Assembly: GCA_021647245.1 (NCBI GenBank)
Contig: JAKIVC010000022.1
Location: 1 to 54,275, forward strand
DNA: 54,275 nt
Direction: 5' to 3'
DNA from: Gammaproteobacteria bacterium
GTDB taxonomy: Bacteria > Pseudomonadota > Gammaproteobacteria > RBG-16-57-12
Made by a program: the position numbers and the translations under genes. The notes under the pieces were generated by a model. It did no database searches and was not told the origin of the DNA. It saw only the letters and a program-made list of their open reading frames with translations. Positions 37,384 through 46,972 of this stretch are shown here, one piece after another; the first letter of the stretch is position 1, and every line of letters begins with the position of its first letter.

Positions 37384-39522
37384 GTGACGTGCCTAAAGAA
37401 AAATATATTTATACTGCTGTTTCTATCCAGCTTTACGGCGACAGCTGAAAACAATTCAGAACTCTATGCAGAAGATTTTCTACTACTGTATCAAGATGAA
37501 GAGATGATCAGCATCGCGACGGGTAGCGCAAAACCCATTCACCTTGCACCCTCGGTGGCTAGCGTCATCACCGCCAGAGAGATCAAAGCGCTGGGAGCCA
37601 GAACACTGGATGAGGCATTGGAATTTGTTCCGGGGCTGCATGTATCCAGAGACCAGTACAGTCAAAGTGCCATCTACTCGATTCGTGGCATCCACAGCAA
37701 CTTTAACCCCCAGGTCGTTGTGCTGATCAATGGTCACCCCATTAATGAACCCATCAGTGGTAGCCGCCCATCACAATTTAAACTACCGGTAGCCAATATT
37801 TCGCGTATCGAAGTTATTCGTGGGCCTGGCTCGGCTGTGCATGGTGCCGATGCCTTTGCCGGGGTGATCAATGTCATCACCAAGAGCGCCGATGAGCTTA
37901 GCGGCAGTATTGCCGGGGCGCGGGCCGGCTCATTTGGCCAGCGGGATATCTGGCTGCAACATGGCGGAGAATTCGCTGACTGGAAAAGTGCCTTCAGCTT
38001 CGAATATAGCACCACTGATAGCGATAATAATCGCTACATAGAGAGCGATTTCTCTGGTAATACAGGTAATATGAATACCCAGTATGAACTCTACAACACC
38101 TCTTTCAACTTGAAAAAGGGGCGATGGAATCTCTGGTTAAACAGCTGGAATCAACGCGATGGTAGACTAGGTATCGGAGTTACTCAGGTGTTTGACCCGA
38201 ACGGCTACCAAACCAATGACATGTACACCGGTAAACTTAATTATGAAGACAAAAACTTCACAAAAGATTGGCAGCTAAGCACTACGCTAGCATATCGGCG
38301 GCTTGAACAAAATTCCTACTACTGGCTCTATCCCCCGGGTAGTGTAATACCAATGGATTCTCAAGGTAATATTTTTATTCCCGGCTCTGTCTTTGGTGGT
38401 TACGCTAATTTCATTGACGGCATGCGTGGCAACCCTGGCGGAAAGTTGGATCACAGCAGTTTTGAGAGCGCTTTTAGCTATCATGGTCAGCGCAACCATC
38501 TAATTCGTTTCGCCTTTGGAGTCAAACATGAAAGGGTATCGGTTTGGGAGAACAAAAACTTTGGTCCTGGTGTACTTGATGGTACAACTCTGAATAATAA
38601 TGAAAACGACCCCACCCCAGTTACTGGCACCTTAACTTCGGTGACTGGCACTCCTAACATTTTTTTACCCAACTCATCTCGCACTGTGCGCCATATTTCA
38701 TTTCAAGATGAATGGAAATTTGCCCGCGACTGGGAGTTAACTACGGGAATTCGCTACGATCACTACTCCGATTTTGGTAGCACCACTAACCCCCGGATAG
38801 CACTGGTGTGGGCCACCCGTTACAACCTTACTAGCAAACTACTCTATGGCCGTGCCTTTCGGGCCCCTGGTTTTGGTGAACTCTATTATGTCAATAACCC
38901 CGCAACCATAGGTAACCCAGATTTAACCCCGGAGGTGTTGGATATGCTGGAGCTGGCCTTCGATTACCAACCCACCTTCGACCTAGACTTGGCGCTGAAT
39001 CTGTTTCAATACCAAGCGCGTGACCTAATTGCCTACGGTGCTGACGGTGTTGCACAAAACGCCCATGACCAGCGCGGTTACGGCATGGAGATGGAATTTA
39101 ACTACATAGCCTCCAAGCAGCTAACCCTGCTGGGAAATTTTTCTTGGCAGCGCTCCAAAGATCGTGAAAGTTCCGAGCCTGTCGCTGATGCGCCGGGTTA
39201 TCAGGCCTCACTGGCTCTGCGTATGCGCACAACAGATCGCTGCAACCTCAACGCTCAGGCCAACTGGGTGGCCGGTCGTCAACGGGCATTGAGTGATGGA
39301 CGTGCGCCCATCGATGACTATATGGCGATTGATTTTACCGCACGCTGCAACTATCTATTCAAACAGCCTCTGGAGATTGCCGCCAGTATTCGCAACGCCC
39401 TCAATAACGATATACGCGAGCCCTCCCCCTATAACCCCATCGCTGGCTCTGCGGGAGTTGCCAATGACTACCCTCAGGAGGGGCGCAGCCTCTATGTAGA
39501 GCTAAGCTACACCTTCAAATAG
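37384..39522 (+). CDS. TonB-dependent outer-membrane receptor
   Basis: The product has about 712 residues. A signal peptide (KKNIFILLFLSSFTATA) comes first. A plug domain follows (APSVASVITAREIKALGARTLDEALEFVPGLHVS, then YSIRGIHSNFNPQVVVLINGHPINEPI and IEVIRGPGSAVHGADAFAGVINVITK), then a 22-strand barrel ending in SLYVELSYTFK. The plug resembles siderophore/haem/cobalamin receptors; the ligand is not evident. Start GTG 37384 is inferred from the G-run (37369-37375) eight bases upstream, which acts as ribosome binding site. ATG 37358, followed by eight A and seven G, is out of frame by one base. The citrate-synthase-fold genes follow in the same direction. Confidence 0.88.
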   Translation: MTCLKKNIFILLFLSSFTATAENNSELYAEDFLLLYQDEEMISIATGSAKPIHLAPSVASVITAREIKALGARTLDEALEFVPGLHVSRDQYSQSAIYSIRGIHSNFNPQVVVLINGHPINEPISGSRPSQFKLPVANISRIEVIRGPGSAVHGADAFAGVINVITKSADELSGSIAGARAGSFGQRDIWLQHGGEFADWKSAFSFEYSTTDSDNNRYIESDFSGNTGNMNTQYELYNTSFNLKKGRWNLWLNSWNQRDGRLGIGVTQVFDPNGYQTNDMYTGKLNYEDKNFTKDWQLSTTLAYRRLEQNSYYWLYPPGSVIPMDSQGNIFIPGSVFGGYANFIDGMRGNPGGKLDHSSFESAFSYHGQRNHLIRFAFGVKHERVSVWENKNFGPGVLDGTTLNNNENDPTPVTGTLTSVTGTPNIFLPNSSRTVRHISFQDEWKFARDWELTTGIRYDHYSDFGSTTNPRIALVWATRYNLTSKLLYGRAFRAPGFGELYYVNNPATIGNPDLTPEVLDMLELAFDYQPTFDLDLALNLFQYQARDLIAYGADGVAQNAHDQRGYGMEMEFNYIASKQLTLLGNFSWQRSKDRESSEPVADAPGYQASLALRMRTTDRCNLNAQANWVAGRQRALSDGRAPIDDYMAIDFTARCNYLFKQPLEIAASIRNALNNDIREPSPYNPIAGSAGVANDYPQEGRSLYVELSYTFK

Positions 39523-39559
39523 CAAGCATTAAAGACCACCAGCAACTGGACATTAAAAT

Positions 39560-40384
39560 ATGAGAGAAAACCCGAGTAAGGAGCAGCGTCGTGAGGGTAC
39601 ATTTGCGCAACAGGTTACCACAAAAATATGCCTCGAAACCCCAACCAAAGAGAACCCCTACCTAACTGAAAAGAGCTACTGCCACGGCTATAACTTAATG
39701 GAGTTGATGAGCAAACGACGTTTTGTGGATGTGTTCTATCTACTGTTTCGCAGCGAGCTGCCCACGGCCGCCGAATCGGAGATCCTTGAACAGTTGATGA
39801 TTGCGTTGATCAACCCCGGGCCTCGCCACCCCGCCACCCGTGCCGCCATGGTGGCTGGGGTGGGTAAAACGGATACCAGCCACCTGCTGCCGATCAGTTT
39901 AACCATTATGGGTGGACAACACCTGGGTGGGGCGGGTGTCGAACCTGCGATGCGCTTTTTACGCAAAAACCGCCGCACCCCAGCTTATGAGGTTGCGGAA
40001 AAGTTAATCAGCCAGCGTCCAGCTGCAACCGAAGGCGACTGGCAGATTGCCCCGGGATTTGGCAGCCGCTACAACGGCATCGATCCGATGCCCACCAAGA
40101 TAGCCAAGCAGCTGCTAACCCTTGAGGGAGCAGGCGATACTTTAAAATGGGCTTGCACCTTTGCAGATGCCATCACCCCAGCCAATGTGGGATGGCTTAC
40201 CCCAGGTGTCGCGGCAGCGGTATTAACCGATCTGGGTTTTGCACCCCGCGCCGGGGCCGGCCTTTTTCAAATTTTTTGCGCCCCGGGGCTACTAGCCCAT
40301 GCCGTTGAATTTGCCAGTAAACCCATTTCAGCCATGCCATTCCCAGAGGATAAGGACTATATCATTGAATACCAAAACAGATAA
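39560..40384 (+). CDS. Citrate synthase-fold protein, subunit-like paralogue 1
   Basis: This 274-residue protein is related to citrate synthase and citryl-CoA lyase but shorter than citrate synthase (about 370-430). The helix around GGQHLGGAGVEPAMRFL corresponds to the LHGGANEAV region and keeps the first catalytic His (His121). GFGSRYNGIDPMPTKIAKQL corresponds to GFGHRVYKxxDPR, with Ser169 in place of the second His. NVGWLTPGVAAAVLTDLGF corresponds to NVDFYSG, with Gly211 in place of the Asp. Two of three catalytic residues are thus changed. It overlaps the next gene by 20 bases. Automatic pipelines may call it citryl-CoA lyase; I would keep the function open. Confidence 0.7.
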   Translation: MRENPSKEQRREGTFAQQVTTKICLETPTKENPYLTEKSYCHGYNLMELMSKRRFVDVFYLLFRSELPTAAESEILEQLMIALINPGPRHPATRAAMVAGVGKTDTSHLLPISLTIMGGQHLGGAGVEPAMRFLRKNRRTPAYEVAEKLISQRPAATEGDWQIAPGFGSRYNGIDPMPTKIAKQLLTLEGAGDTLKWACTFADAITPANVGWLTPGVAAAVLTDLGFAPRAGAGLFQIFCAPGLLAHAVEFASKPISAMPFPEDKDYIIEYQNR

Positions 40385-41222
40385 TCGCCGGCCAAACGAT
40401 ACAACACTTTGGGATAACAACCGTGGTGTTATGCGCAGCGGTATTGGTGGCTGGAAGGTAGGTGAGGCGGTCTATAACCACGGCTACTCGATGATGGATG
40501 ACTTTGTCGGCAAGCTCAGCTATATGCAGGTGGCAATGTTAAATGCCACCGGTCGCCTGCCAGAGCGCCCTATTGCCGACTGGGTTGAACAGGTGCATAT
40601 CTGTATGAGCTGGCCGGACTCGCGTATCTGGTGCAACCAAATTGGTGCTCTTGGAGGCACCAACCAGACATCAGCCATTGCCGCAACTTGCGCCGGTGTA
40701 CTTGCCAATGATTCGCGCACTTATGGTACTAAACCTATTATTGAGGGGGTTCAATTTATTCAATCAGCTCTACTTCAAAAAAATGAAGGTATCAGTGTGG
40801 AGGTAATTATCGAAAAAGAGTGTTCGAAGCGTGGGGGGAGACCAGATATTATGGGCTACGCTCGACCCATCGCAAAAGGTGATGAACGCATCCCAGCAAT
40901 GGAGGATGTACAAAAAAATAGCCATATTCCATTCGGCCCCCATCAAAAACTTGCATATGCAATCAGCGATGCTCTACACAATAAATTTGGTGAAAATATT
41001 AATTTTAATGGGTATTGTGCAGCTGTACTTGCCGATCTAGAATTTTCCCCCAAAGAATCTTATTATATTTTTAATATATCTGTCTCCAGCGGTGTCACGG
41101 CCTGCTATGTGGATGCCATGAGCAAGCCCCCTGAAAGCTTTTTCACCCAACGCTGTGAAGATATCAACTACGCCGGCAAAGCGATTCGCACACTGGAAGA
41201 GGATGGTTCGACGCATCCGTAA
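40365..41222 (+). CDS. Citrate synthase-fold protein, subunit-like paralogue 2
   Basis: The 285-residue protein starts at TTG 40365, supported by AGAGGATAAGGA upstream; the frame is open to 40299 but lies inside the previous gene. Citrate synthase features are the C-terminal INFNGYCAAVLADLEFSP (usual NVDFYSG, Asp replaced by Asn213), DIMGYARPIAKGDERI (usual GFGHR, His replaced by Arg167) and TYGTKPIIEGVQF in place of LHGGANEAV. None of the three catalytic residues appears to be kept. Overlap with paralogue 1 suggests an obligate hetero-oligomer. The alignment is by eye. Confidence 0.68.
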   Translation: MNTKTDNRRPNDTTLWDNNRGVMRSGIGGWKVGEAVYNHGYSMMDDFVGKLSYMQVAMLNATGRLPERPIADWVEQVHICMSWPDSRIWCNQIGALGGTNQTSAIAATCAGVLANDSRTYGTKPIIEGVQFIQSALLQKNEGISVEVIIEKECSKRGGRPDIMGYARPIAKGDERIPAMEDVQKNSHIPFGPHQKLAYAISDALHNKFGENINFNGYCAAVLADLEFSPKESYYIFNISVSSGVTACYVDAMSKPPESFFTQRCEDINYAGKAIRTLEEDGSTHP

Positions 41223-41237
41223 CCTTTTTCAACCGCA

Positions 41238-41280
41238 ATAAAAAAGCGCCACCTGATCATCATCAGAGTGGCGCTTTCAA
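41238..41280 (-). terminator. Intrinsic terminator of tRNA-Gly
   Basis: On the minus strand AAAGCGCCAC, then ATCAG-type inner pairing, then GTGGCGCTTTTTT. The stem is long (arms 41243-41252 and 41268-41277, extended by CTGAT/ATCAG). It may also stop transcription from the citrate-synthase-fold genes on the plus strand, although the T-run there is short. Confidence 0.8.
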
Positions 41281-41284
41281 AACT

Positions 41285-41360
<76 letters not shown>

Positions 41361-41374
41361 ATTCGATGGCGCGT

Positions 41375-41402
41375 ATCATACCGTGTTGACCCAGACTGTC
41401 AA
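41375..41402 (-). promoter_or_regulatory. Sigma-70 promoter of tRNA-Gly
   Basis: On the minus strand TTGACA, 16 bases and TATGAT lie 15 bases before the tRNA. Both hexamers are near perfect. The -35 lies within an inverted repeat (GTGTTGAC 41383-41390, GTCAACAC 41398-41405) that could bind a regulator. Confidence 0.7.
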
Positions 41403-41601
41403 CACCTTCCCCAATATATTTATTGCAATAGCCGAGTATTGCCCGCTGCAACGACCGCCCATGGAGGTAAATACCCGTTACGAAAAAGTAAGCAAGCGTC
41501 GCTTAACCAGAAGAAAACAATTGTAATAACCCGACAAAGCCAATAGATTATATCGGATAGGGAGAGCCTTTTGGCTTATCAACCGAGGTGTAATCAGACA
41601 G

Positions 41602-44478
41602 ATGGATAGCACAATAAAAGGTATTTTTAACCCAACACCCTTGAGTGTTAATCTACACACCACCCTCCATGACTGCATCAAACTGATGCGCAACCAACAG
41701 ATCAGCAGCCTGATTATCACCGAAAACCAGCGCCCAGTCGGAATCTACACCGAAGCGGATATCGTTAGAACATTCAACAGCCAGCTTGATTTTCATAACA
41801 CCACTATCCGCGAGTTAATGAGTGCGCCACTCGTTACCGCAACTGAAAATATTAATGCATTTGATGCCAGCACACTGCTCACCACAAACCGCATACGTCA
41901 CCTTGTGATCACTACAGAGGGTGGTGAACTCTGTGGCATTCTCACCCAGACAGATATCATCGCTCACTTTAGCAAAGAGCACGCGATTAACATGGGCACA
42001 GTGGATAGTGTCATGACTAAGCGGATGCTCACTGTGAGCCCTCTCTGCTCTGTGCATGAGGTTGTTGACCTTATGAGTTGCTTCACCTCTGGTTGCGCCA
42101 TTGCCATTGAAGATGAGAAGCCGGTTGGCATTCTTACTGAGAGAGATATGGCCTCGCTGATCATTCGACAGGTCGGCATTAAGCACCTGACAATGGCCGA
42201 TGTAATGACATCCCCCGTCACCACCATCCGCAAAGATATGGGTACGATTGATGCGATTTCCATCATGAATCAGCGTAAAATAAGGCGCCTAATTATCGTT
42301 GATGAGAAGGATCAAGTTTCCGGTGTGTTAATTCAGGAAGATATTATCCGTAGCCTGGGAGGGAGTTATATTGACCTCCTAAAAGAGGCGCTGAGCGAGC
42401 AGGATGACACGCTGCACCAAGCTCAGCTAGCGTCTCAAACCAGCAAGACACAACTGGAAAACCTGCTTCAATCTCCGCTGGGCCTAGCTATTATTGCCAC
42501 CGATAAACACTTCAACATCTCCTACCTCAATAAAGGGGCAGAACAGACATTTGGCTTGCAACAAGCTAACCACAGCCACCGGCGGGTAACGGAGCTGCTC
42601 AAGTGCGATGCTTTCAATGAGCAGAACCTTGATAAAACAAAACAGCTCATCAACTCGAAAGGTTTTTATACCTTTACCCATCAAATTCGAGCAGATGACA
42701 CGTTGCAACATTTAGAGACGCGTATCACACCGATTATTGAAAGCCAGCAGATGATTGGCTACACTTTTATTTCGCGCAACATTACCGAGCAACTCTCAAC
42801 AGAGCGAAATTTGCGCCTGGCGGCCCATGTTTTTGAGGCCGCCATTGAGGGCATTCTGGTCACCGATGCTCAAGGTATTATCCAGTCGGTTAATCCAGCA
42901 TTTAGCCGAATCACCGGTTACCGTGCCGATGAAGTGATCGGTAAAGAGTCTCGCCTGCTACAGACCAAACAGCAGACAAAAGCGTTTTATGAAGCCATGC
43001 GCCATGAACTGCTAACGGTGGGTTTTTGGCAGGGGGAGATTTGGAGTAGACGAAAAAATGGTGAGATATTTCCGGAGCGACTGAGCATCTCATCAATTCG
43101 TGACAGTCATCATAATATCACCCAATACACCGCAGTATTTTATGACATTACCGAGATAAAAAAACAGCAGGATAAACTCAGTTATCACGCCTACCACGAC
43201 CCACTGACCGAGCTGCCGAATCGACAGCTGTTTAAAGATCGCCTAGGTCAGGCGATAACGCGAGCACGTCGGCATGATGCCCAGCTCACCGTTATGTTCA
43301 TTGACCTCGATTATTTCAAACGTCTCAATGACACCTTTGGACATCAAGCGGGGGATGAGTGCCTACAAGAGATCAGCATGTTATTTCGCGGCGAGCTGCG
43401 TGAAGGTGATACGGTTTCACGTTATGCCGGTGACGAGTTCACCATTTTACTCAATGACGGTATCAACAAAAAAGCCGCCATGGGAGTGGCTGAAAAATTA
43501 TTAAACCTGTTTAAATCCCCTTTTATGATCCACGGACAGGAGGCCTACCTGGGTGCCAGCATCGGCCTTGCCTGCTACCCAGAAGATGGCACCACGCCTG
43601 ATGCCTTGATAAAAAATGCGGATACGGCGATGTACCATGCCAAAAGGAGTGGCCGCAACAGGATAGAGCCGTTTCAAGCAGAGATGGCGACAAAACTCAA
43701 ACAACGGGCCAGCCTCGAATCAGAATTACGCAAAGCCCTCGGCAACCATGAGCTCACCATTCGTTACCAACCGATCATCGATCTGCACAGTCGCGCCATC
43801 ACCTCCATGGAGGCCTTGTTGCGTTGGAATAACAGTGCTAATGGCCACATTTCTCCCGAGCAATTTATTCCCATCGCAGAAGAGAGTGGCCTCATTATTC
43901 CCATTGGTGAATGGGTACTGCGCCAAACCTGTCAACAGATCTCACAATGGCAAGTTGATGACATCAGCGGACTCGCCGTTTCGGTCAACCTCTCTGCCCG
44001 TCAATTCAGGGAGAAAGAGCTGCTATCGACCATTGAACGGATATTGAATGAAACAGGCCTTAAACCGCAACAGCTTAATCTTGAAATCACTGAAAGCAGT
44101 ATGATGCATGATATGGATAACTCAGTTGCCACACTGGAGTGCCTGAAAAAACTGGGAGTGCGCATTTTTCTGGATGACTTCGGAACCGGCTACTCCTCTC
44201 TCACCTGTTTGCAAAGGTTTCCCATTGATGTACTCAAGCTCGACCACTCCTTTGTTCGTAACATCGGGGTTGATAACAACACTACCCGGCTCGCTTCCGC
44301 CATTATCGCCATGGCAAAAGACCTCTCCCTTGAGGTGATTGCAGAAGGGGTAGAAAACCCAACCCAATTGCAATTTTTAAAGGAGCACGGCTGCGATAAA
44401 GTGCAAGGCTACCTGTTCCACAAACCACTGACCGAAGAGGCGCTAAAAAGAGTCCTTATGCGACAACAAAAGCAGTGA
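41602..44478 (+). CDS. CBS-CBS-PAS-PAS-GGDEF-EAL cyclic-di-GMP signalling protein
   Basis: The 958-residue cytoplasmic protein has four CBS motifs in two pairs (about 1-255), two PAS domains (about 285-390 and 400-510), a GGDEF domain (about 520-690) and an EAL domain (about 705-955). The cyclase site reads AGDEF, an active variant in other proteins, and the inhibitory RxxD site (REGD) lies five residues before it. The phosphodiesterase keeps EALLRW, NLEITESS, DDFGTGYSSL, KLDHSF and EGVE. Both activities are therefore possible. Four CBS motifs point to adenine-nucleotide sensing combined with PAS redox or ligand sensing. No transmembrane segment is seen. Confidence 0.93.
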   Translation: MDSTIKGIFNPTPLSVNLHTTLHDCIKLMRNQQISSLIITENQRPVGIYTEADIVRTFNSQLDFHNTTIRELMSAPLVTATENINAFDASTLLTTNRIRHLVITTEGGELCGILTQTDIIAHFSKEHAINMGTVDSVMTKRMLTVSPLCSVHEVVDLMSCFTSGCAIAIEDEKPVGILTERDMASLIIRQVGIKHLTMADVMTSPVTTIRKDMGTIDAISIMNQRKIRRLIIVDEKDQVSGVLIQEDIIRSLGGSYIDLLKEALSEQDDTLHQAQLASQTSKTQLENLLQSPLGLAIIATDKHFNISYLNKGAEQTFGLQQANHSHRRVTELLKCDAFNEQNLDKTKQLINSKGFYTFTHQIRADDTLQHLETRITPIIESQQMIGYTFISRNITEQLSTERNLRLAAHVFEAAIEGILVTDAQGIIQSVNPAFSRITGYRADEVIGKESRLLQTKQQTKAFYEAMRHELLTVGFWQGEIWSRRKNGEIFPERLSISSIRDSHHNITQYTAVFYDITEIKKQQDKLSYHAYHDPLTELPNRQLFKDRLGQAITRARRHDAQLTVMFIDLDYFKRLNDTFGHQAGDECLQEISMLFRGELREGDTVSRYAGDEFTILLNDGINKKAAMGVAEKLLNLFKSPFMIHGQEAYLGASIGLACYPEDGTTPDALIKNADTAMYHAKRSGRNRIEPFQAEMATKLKQRASLESELRKALGNHELTIRYQPIIDLHSRAITSMEALLRWNNSANGHISPEQFIPIAEESGLIIPIGEWVLRQTCQQISQWQVDDISGLAVSVNLSARQFREKELLSTIERILNETGLKPQQLNLEITESSMMHDMDNSVATLECLKKLGVRIFLDDFGTGYSSLTCLQRFPIDVLKLDHSFVRNIGVDNNTTRLASAIIAMAKDLSLEVIAEGVENPTQLQFLKEHGCDKVQGYLFHKPLTEEALKRVLMRQQKQ

Positions 44479-44501
44479 GTGCTCACAGTAACAATCAACT
44501 A

Positions 44502-44533
44502 GAAACCTTTGCAGAAGAGGGTGCAAAGGTCTC
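44502..44533. repeat. Repeat family B, minimal copy (ends only)
   Basis: GAAACCTTTGCA, eight bases and TGCAAAGGTCTC form the two ends of family B joined directly, leaving a perfect 9-bp stem. The hairpin lies between the converging GGDEF-EAL and galU genes and may stop transcription, although no T-run adjoins it. Confidence 0.65.
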
Positions 44534-44543
44534 GACTAACTGA

Positions 44544-45455
44544 CTATTTCTCTTTTTTCTTGCTGGATGGTGGCAGACAGTAAGATTGCAGGTATTCAAG
44601 AAAATCATCTTTCAACTCGGCATGCTTGATTCCCAGTTCAACAGATGCTTTAAGGTAACCCAGTTTGCTACCACAATCATAGCGAGGCCCCCGGAAGGTG
44701 TAGGTCAACACCTGCTGCTCATCCATCAAGCTCGCGATGGCATCGGTGAGTTGATATTCGCCACCGGCACCCTTGGGGGTTGATTCAAGTAGTTCGAATA
44801 TTCTGGGGGTGAGAATATAGCGCCCGACAACAGCAAGATTCGAGGGGGCCTCTTCCGGCTTTGGCTTCTCTACAATCGCCGTGACATGTCCCACACGTTC
44901 ACCCTGATCTTTTATATCGACAATACCGTATTTGGAGGTCTCCTCCTTGGGCACATACTCCACACCCAGTACCGAGGAGTGCCGATAATCATAAACCTCA
45001 ACCATTTGTGCCAACGCCCCGGCATCTTCGCCATCAATCAGATCATCCGCAAGAATAACCGCGAAAGGCTCGTTGCCAACCACATCTTTAGCACACAACA
45101 CCGCATGCCCCAGACCCAACGCTTCGGCCTGGCGAATATAGACGCAGGAGACACCCTCTGGAAGAATGTTTCGCACCAACTCGAGCAGTGCAGTTTTCCC
45201 CTTGCGTTCCAGCTCCGCCTCTAATTCGTAATTTTTATCAAAATGATCCTCGATAGAGCGTTTGCTACTACTGGTAACAAAAATAAGCTGTTGAATGCCA
45301 GCGGCTACCGCCTCTTCAACTGCATATTGAATCAATGGCTTATCCACCACCGTCAGCATCTCTTTCGGGTTAGCTTTGGTTGCGGGAAGAAAACGTGTAC
45401 CCATACCCGCCACCGGGAAAACTGCTTTACGGACATTCTTATTATTTTTTGCCAT
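44544..45455 (-). CDS. galU: UTP-glucose-1-phosphate uridylyltransferase
   Basis: GalU makes UDP-glucose for surface polysaccharides. The 303-residue protein has the nucleotide-binding start [24 protein letters not shown] and the [17 protein letters not shown] segment. The sugar-site region [10 protein letters not shown] and the C-terminal [20 protein letters not shown] are also present. All family motifs are in place. It is a single gene converging on the c-di-GMP gene. Confidence 0.96.
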   Translation of the reverse strand: MAKNNKNVRKAVFPVAGMGTRFLPATKANPKEMLTVVDKPLIQYAVEEAVAAGIQQLIFVTSSSKRSIEDHFDKNYELEAELERKGKTALLELVRNILPEGVSCVYIRQAEALGLGHAVLCAKDVVGNEPFAVILADDLIDGEDAGALAQMVEVYDYRHSSVLGVEYVPKEETSKYGIVDIKDQGERVGHVTAIVEKPKPEEAPSNLAVVGRYILTPRIFELLESTPKGAGGEYQLTDAIASLMDEQQVLTYTFRGPRYDCGSKLGYLKASVELGIKHAELKDDFLEYLQSYCLPPSSKKKEK

Positions 45456-45585
45456 AATCTACCCTTAACCATCCTTATAAGATAAAAAACAAGTCACTAC
45501 CCAACGCCGCCGTTGGCAAACGATGCCATATGTTAACCACCCCGTGGAGACAAATCCACATAATCCCCGATAACGCGTACCAAGC

Positions 45586-45600
45586 CCGGATAATTCATGA
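45586..45600 (+). repeat. Shared 15-bp motif, copy at the end of the histidine kinase gene
   Basis: CCGGATAATTCATGA followed by AATAT occurs here, and in opposite orientation at 48281-48295 followed by GATAT. The two copies flank the histidine kinase, response regulator and DHC genes. It may be part of a short dispersed repeat. Confidence 0.5.
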
Positions 45601-45605
45601 AATAT

Positions 45606-46967
45606 TCAGACAGAAAGTGATGCGTCGCAGGTTTTAAAGAAAACAGTAATGCCTAGTCCGCGACTACCCAGCCCGCAGCCCAGTTGAATAGTGGCCTGAT
45701 GTAGTTCTGCAATTCTCAATACAATCGATAAGCCCAGCCCACTGCCTGCTATCTGCTGGTGTTCTCCCCGTTTAAAACGGTCAAACACCTCTTTTTTTAG
45801 TGCTTCGGGAATACCTGGCCCACTGTCACTCACATCGAGAGTAGCGCCCCGTGCGTCATGCGCCACACGCACGGTGATACGCCCACCCTCTGGGGTGTAA
45901 CGGATGGCGTTGTTGAGCAGGTTGGTAATTAAAATCTCTATCAACTCCCTATTACCACAGAGTGTGGTCGTCGACTCACCACTCAGACTGACCTCTACCT
46001 GCTTATCCAGCGCTGAAGTAATTTGCTCACTGATCACATGGGCACACAGCGGCTTCAGGTCGAACTCGGCTTTTTCAAGCTGCTGCTCTGCATCGACTCT
46101 CGCCAATACCAGCAGTTGATTAACCAGTTTAGTGGTGCGCTCGACCCCGGTAATGACCTGCGTTATCGCTTTTTGTCGCTGAGCGGTCTTTGTTGATCGC
46201 AGTGCCACTTGTGCCTGGGTTTTTATACCCGCTAAAGGTGTGCGCAGCTCATGTGCCGCATCGGCGGTAAAACGACGCTCTTTTTCAAAAGCCTGATCGA
46301 GACGGTCAAAAAGCGCATTGAGCGCCTCGACCATGGGGCGTGTCTCACTGGGCACCCCTCGAAGCGGGATCGCTTCCAGTTGATAGATTGAACGGTCAGA
46401 TATGTGGTCTGCCAGCTTAACCAGTGGGCGCAAGCCCCGGCCAATGCTGATCCAGATCAAAATGGCGATAAGTGGCAGCGAGATCAACATAACACCGGAT
46501 ACGCTGTAGCTGATGTAGAGAATCAACTCCTGGCGAACATCGTAGCGTTGTGCGGTTTGAATAAGCAGACCTGTTTGGGGGTCGTGAAGGCTATAGGTGT
46601 ACCAGGTGACTCCATCGACCTGCATCTGTTTGAAGCCGTTAAATGATGCCGCTACCGGCAATATCGGAGCCGACGATGAGCGCGCCATTACCCGACCATC
46701 CGGGTGGTAGACAATAAAAGATATTTTGGATTCGTATTTGTGGGTGTCGGGTAAAAACTCTTCGGTATCGACGGGCAGCTGTTTACCCTCTTCCACCTTA
46801 TACCTCAGCAGTGAGGTCAGCAGTTTGGCATTTTGTGCTAACTGAGCATCGTACACCTCTTCCACTTCATGCTGTGTACTGTAGTAGATAAACAGGCTGG
46901 CAACCAACCAGGTGATGAGTACAGATCCCAACAGTAAGAGCAGTAAATTACGATAGATGGAGTGCAA
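45606..46967 (-). CDS. Sensor histidine kinase (QseC/PmrB-like)
   Basis: The 453-residue inner-membrane kinase has an N-terminal helix (NLLLLLLGSVLITWLVASLFIYY), a periplasmic sensor of about 130 residues and a second helix (YSVSGVMLISLPLIAILIWISIG). A HAMP-like region, the phosphoacceptor segment FTADAAHELRTPLAGIKTQ, an N box (LLNNAIRYTPEGG) and G boxes (DSGPGIP, GSGLGLSI) follow. It starts five bases after the response regulator gene. It is the last gene of the SHP/DHC cluster, so it probably senses a redox or respiratory cue that controls that cluster. Confidence 0.92.
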   Translation of the reverse strand: MHSIYRNLLLLLLGSVLITWLVASLFIYYSTQHEVEEVYDAQLAQNAKLLTSLLRYKVEEGKQLPVDTEEFLPDTHKYESKISFIVYHPDGRVMARSSSAPILPVAASFNGFKQMQVDGVTWYTYSLHDPQTGLLIQTAQRYDVRQELILYISYSVSGVMLISLPLIAILIWISIGRGLRPLVKLADHISDRSIYQLEAIPLRGVPSETRPMVEALNALFDRLDQAFEKERRFTADAAHELRTPLAGIKTQAQVALRSTKTAQRQKAITQVITGVERTTKLVNQLLVLARVDAEQQLEKAEFDLKPLCAHVISEQITSALDKQVEVSLSGESTTTLCGNRELIEILITNLLNNAIRYTPEGGRITVRVAHDARGATLDVSDSGPGIPEALKKEVFDRFKRGEHQQIAGSGLGLSIVLRIAELHQATIQLGCGLGSRGLGITVFFKTCDASLSV

Positions 46968-46972
46968 CTTAA

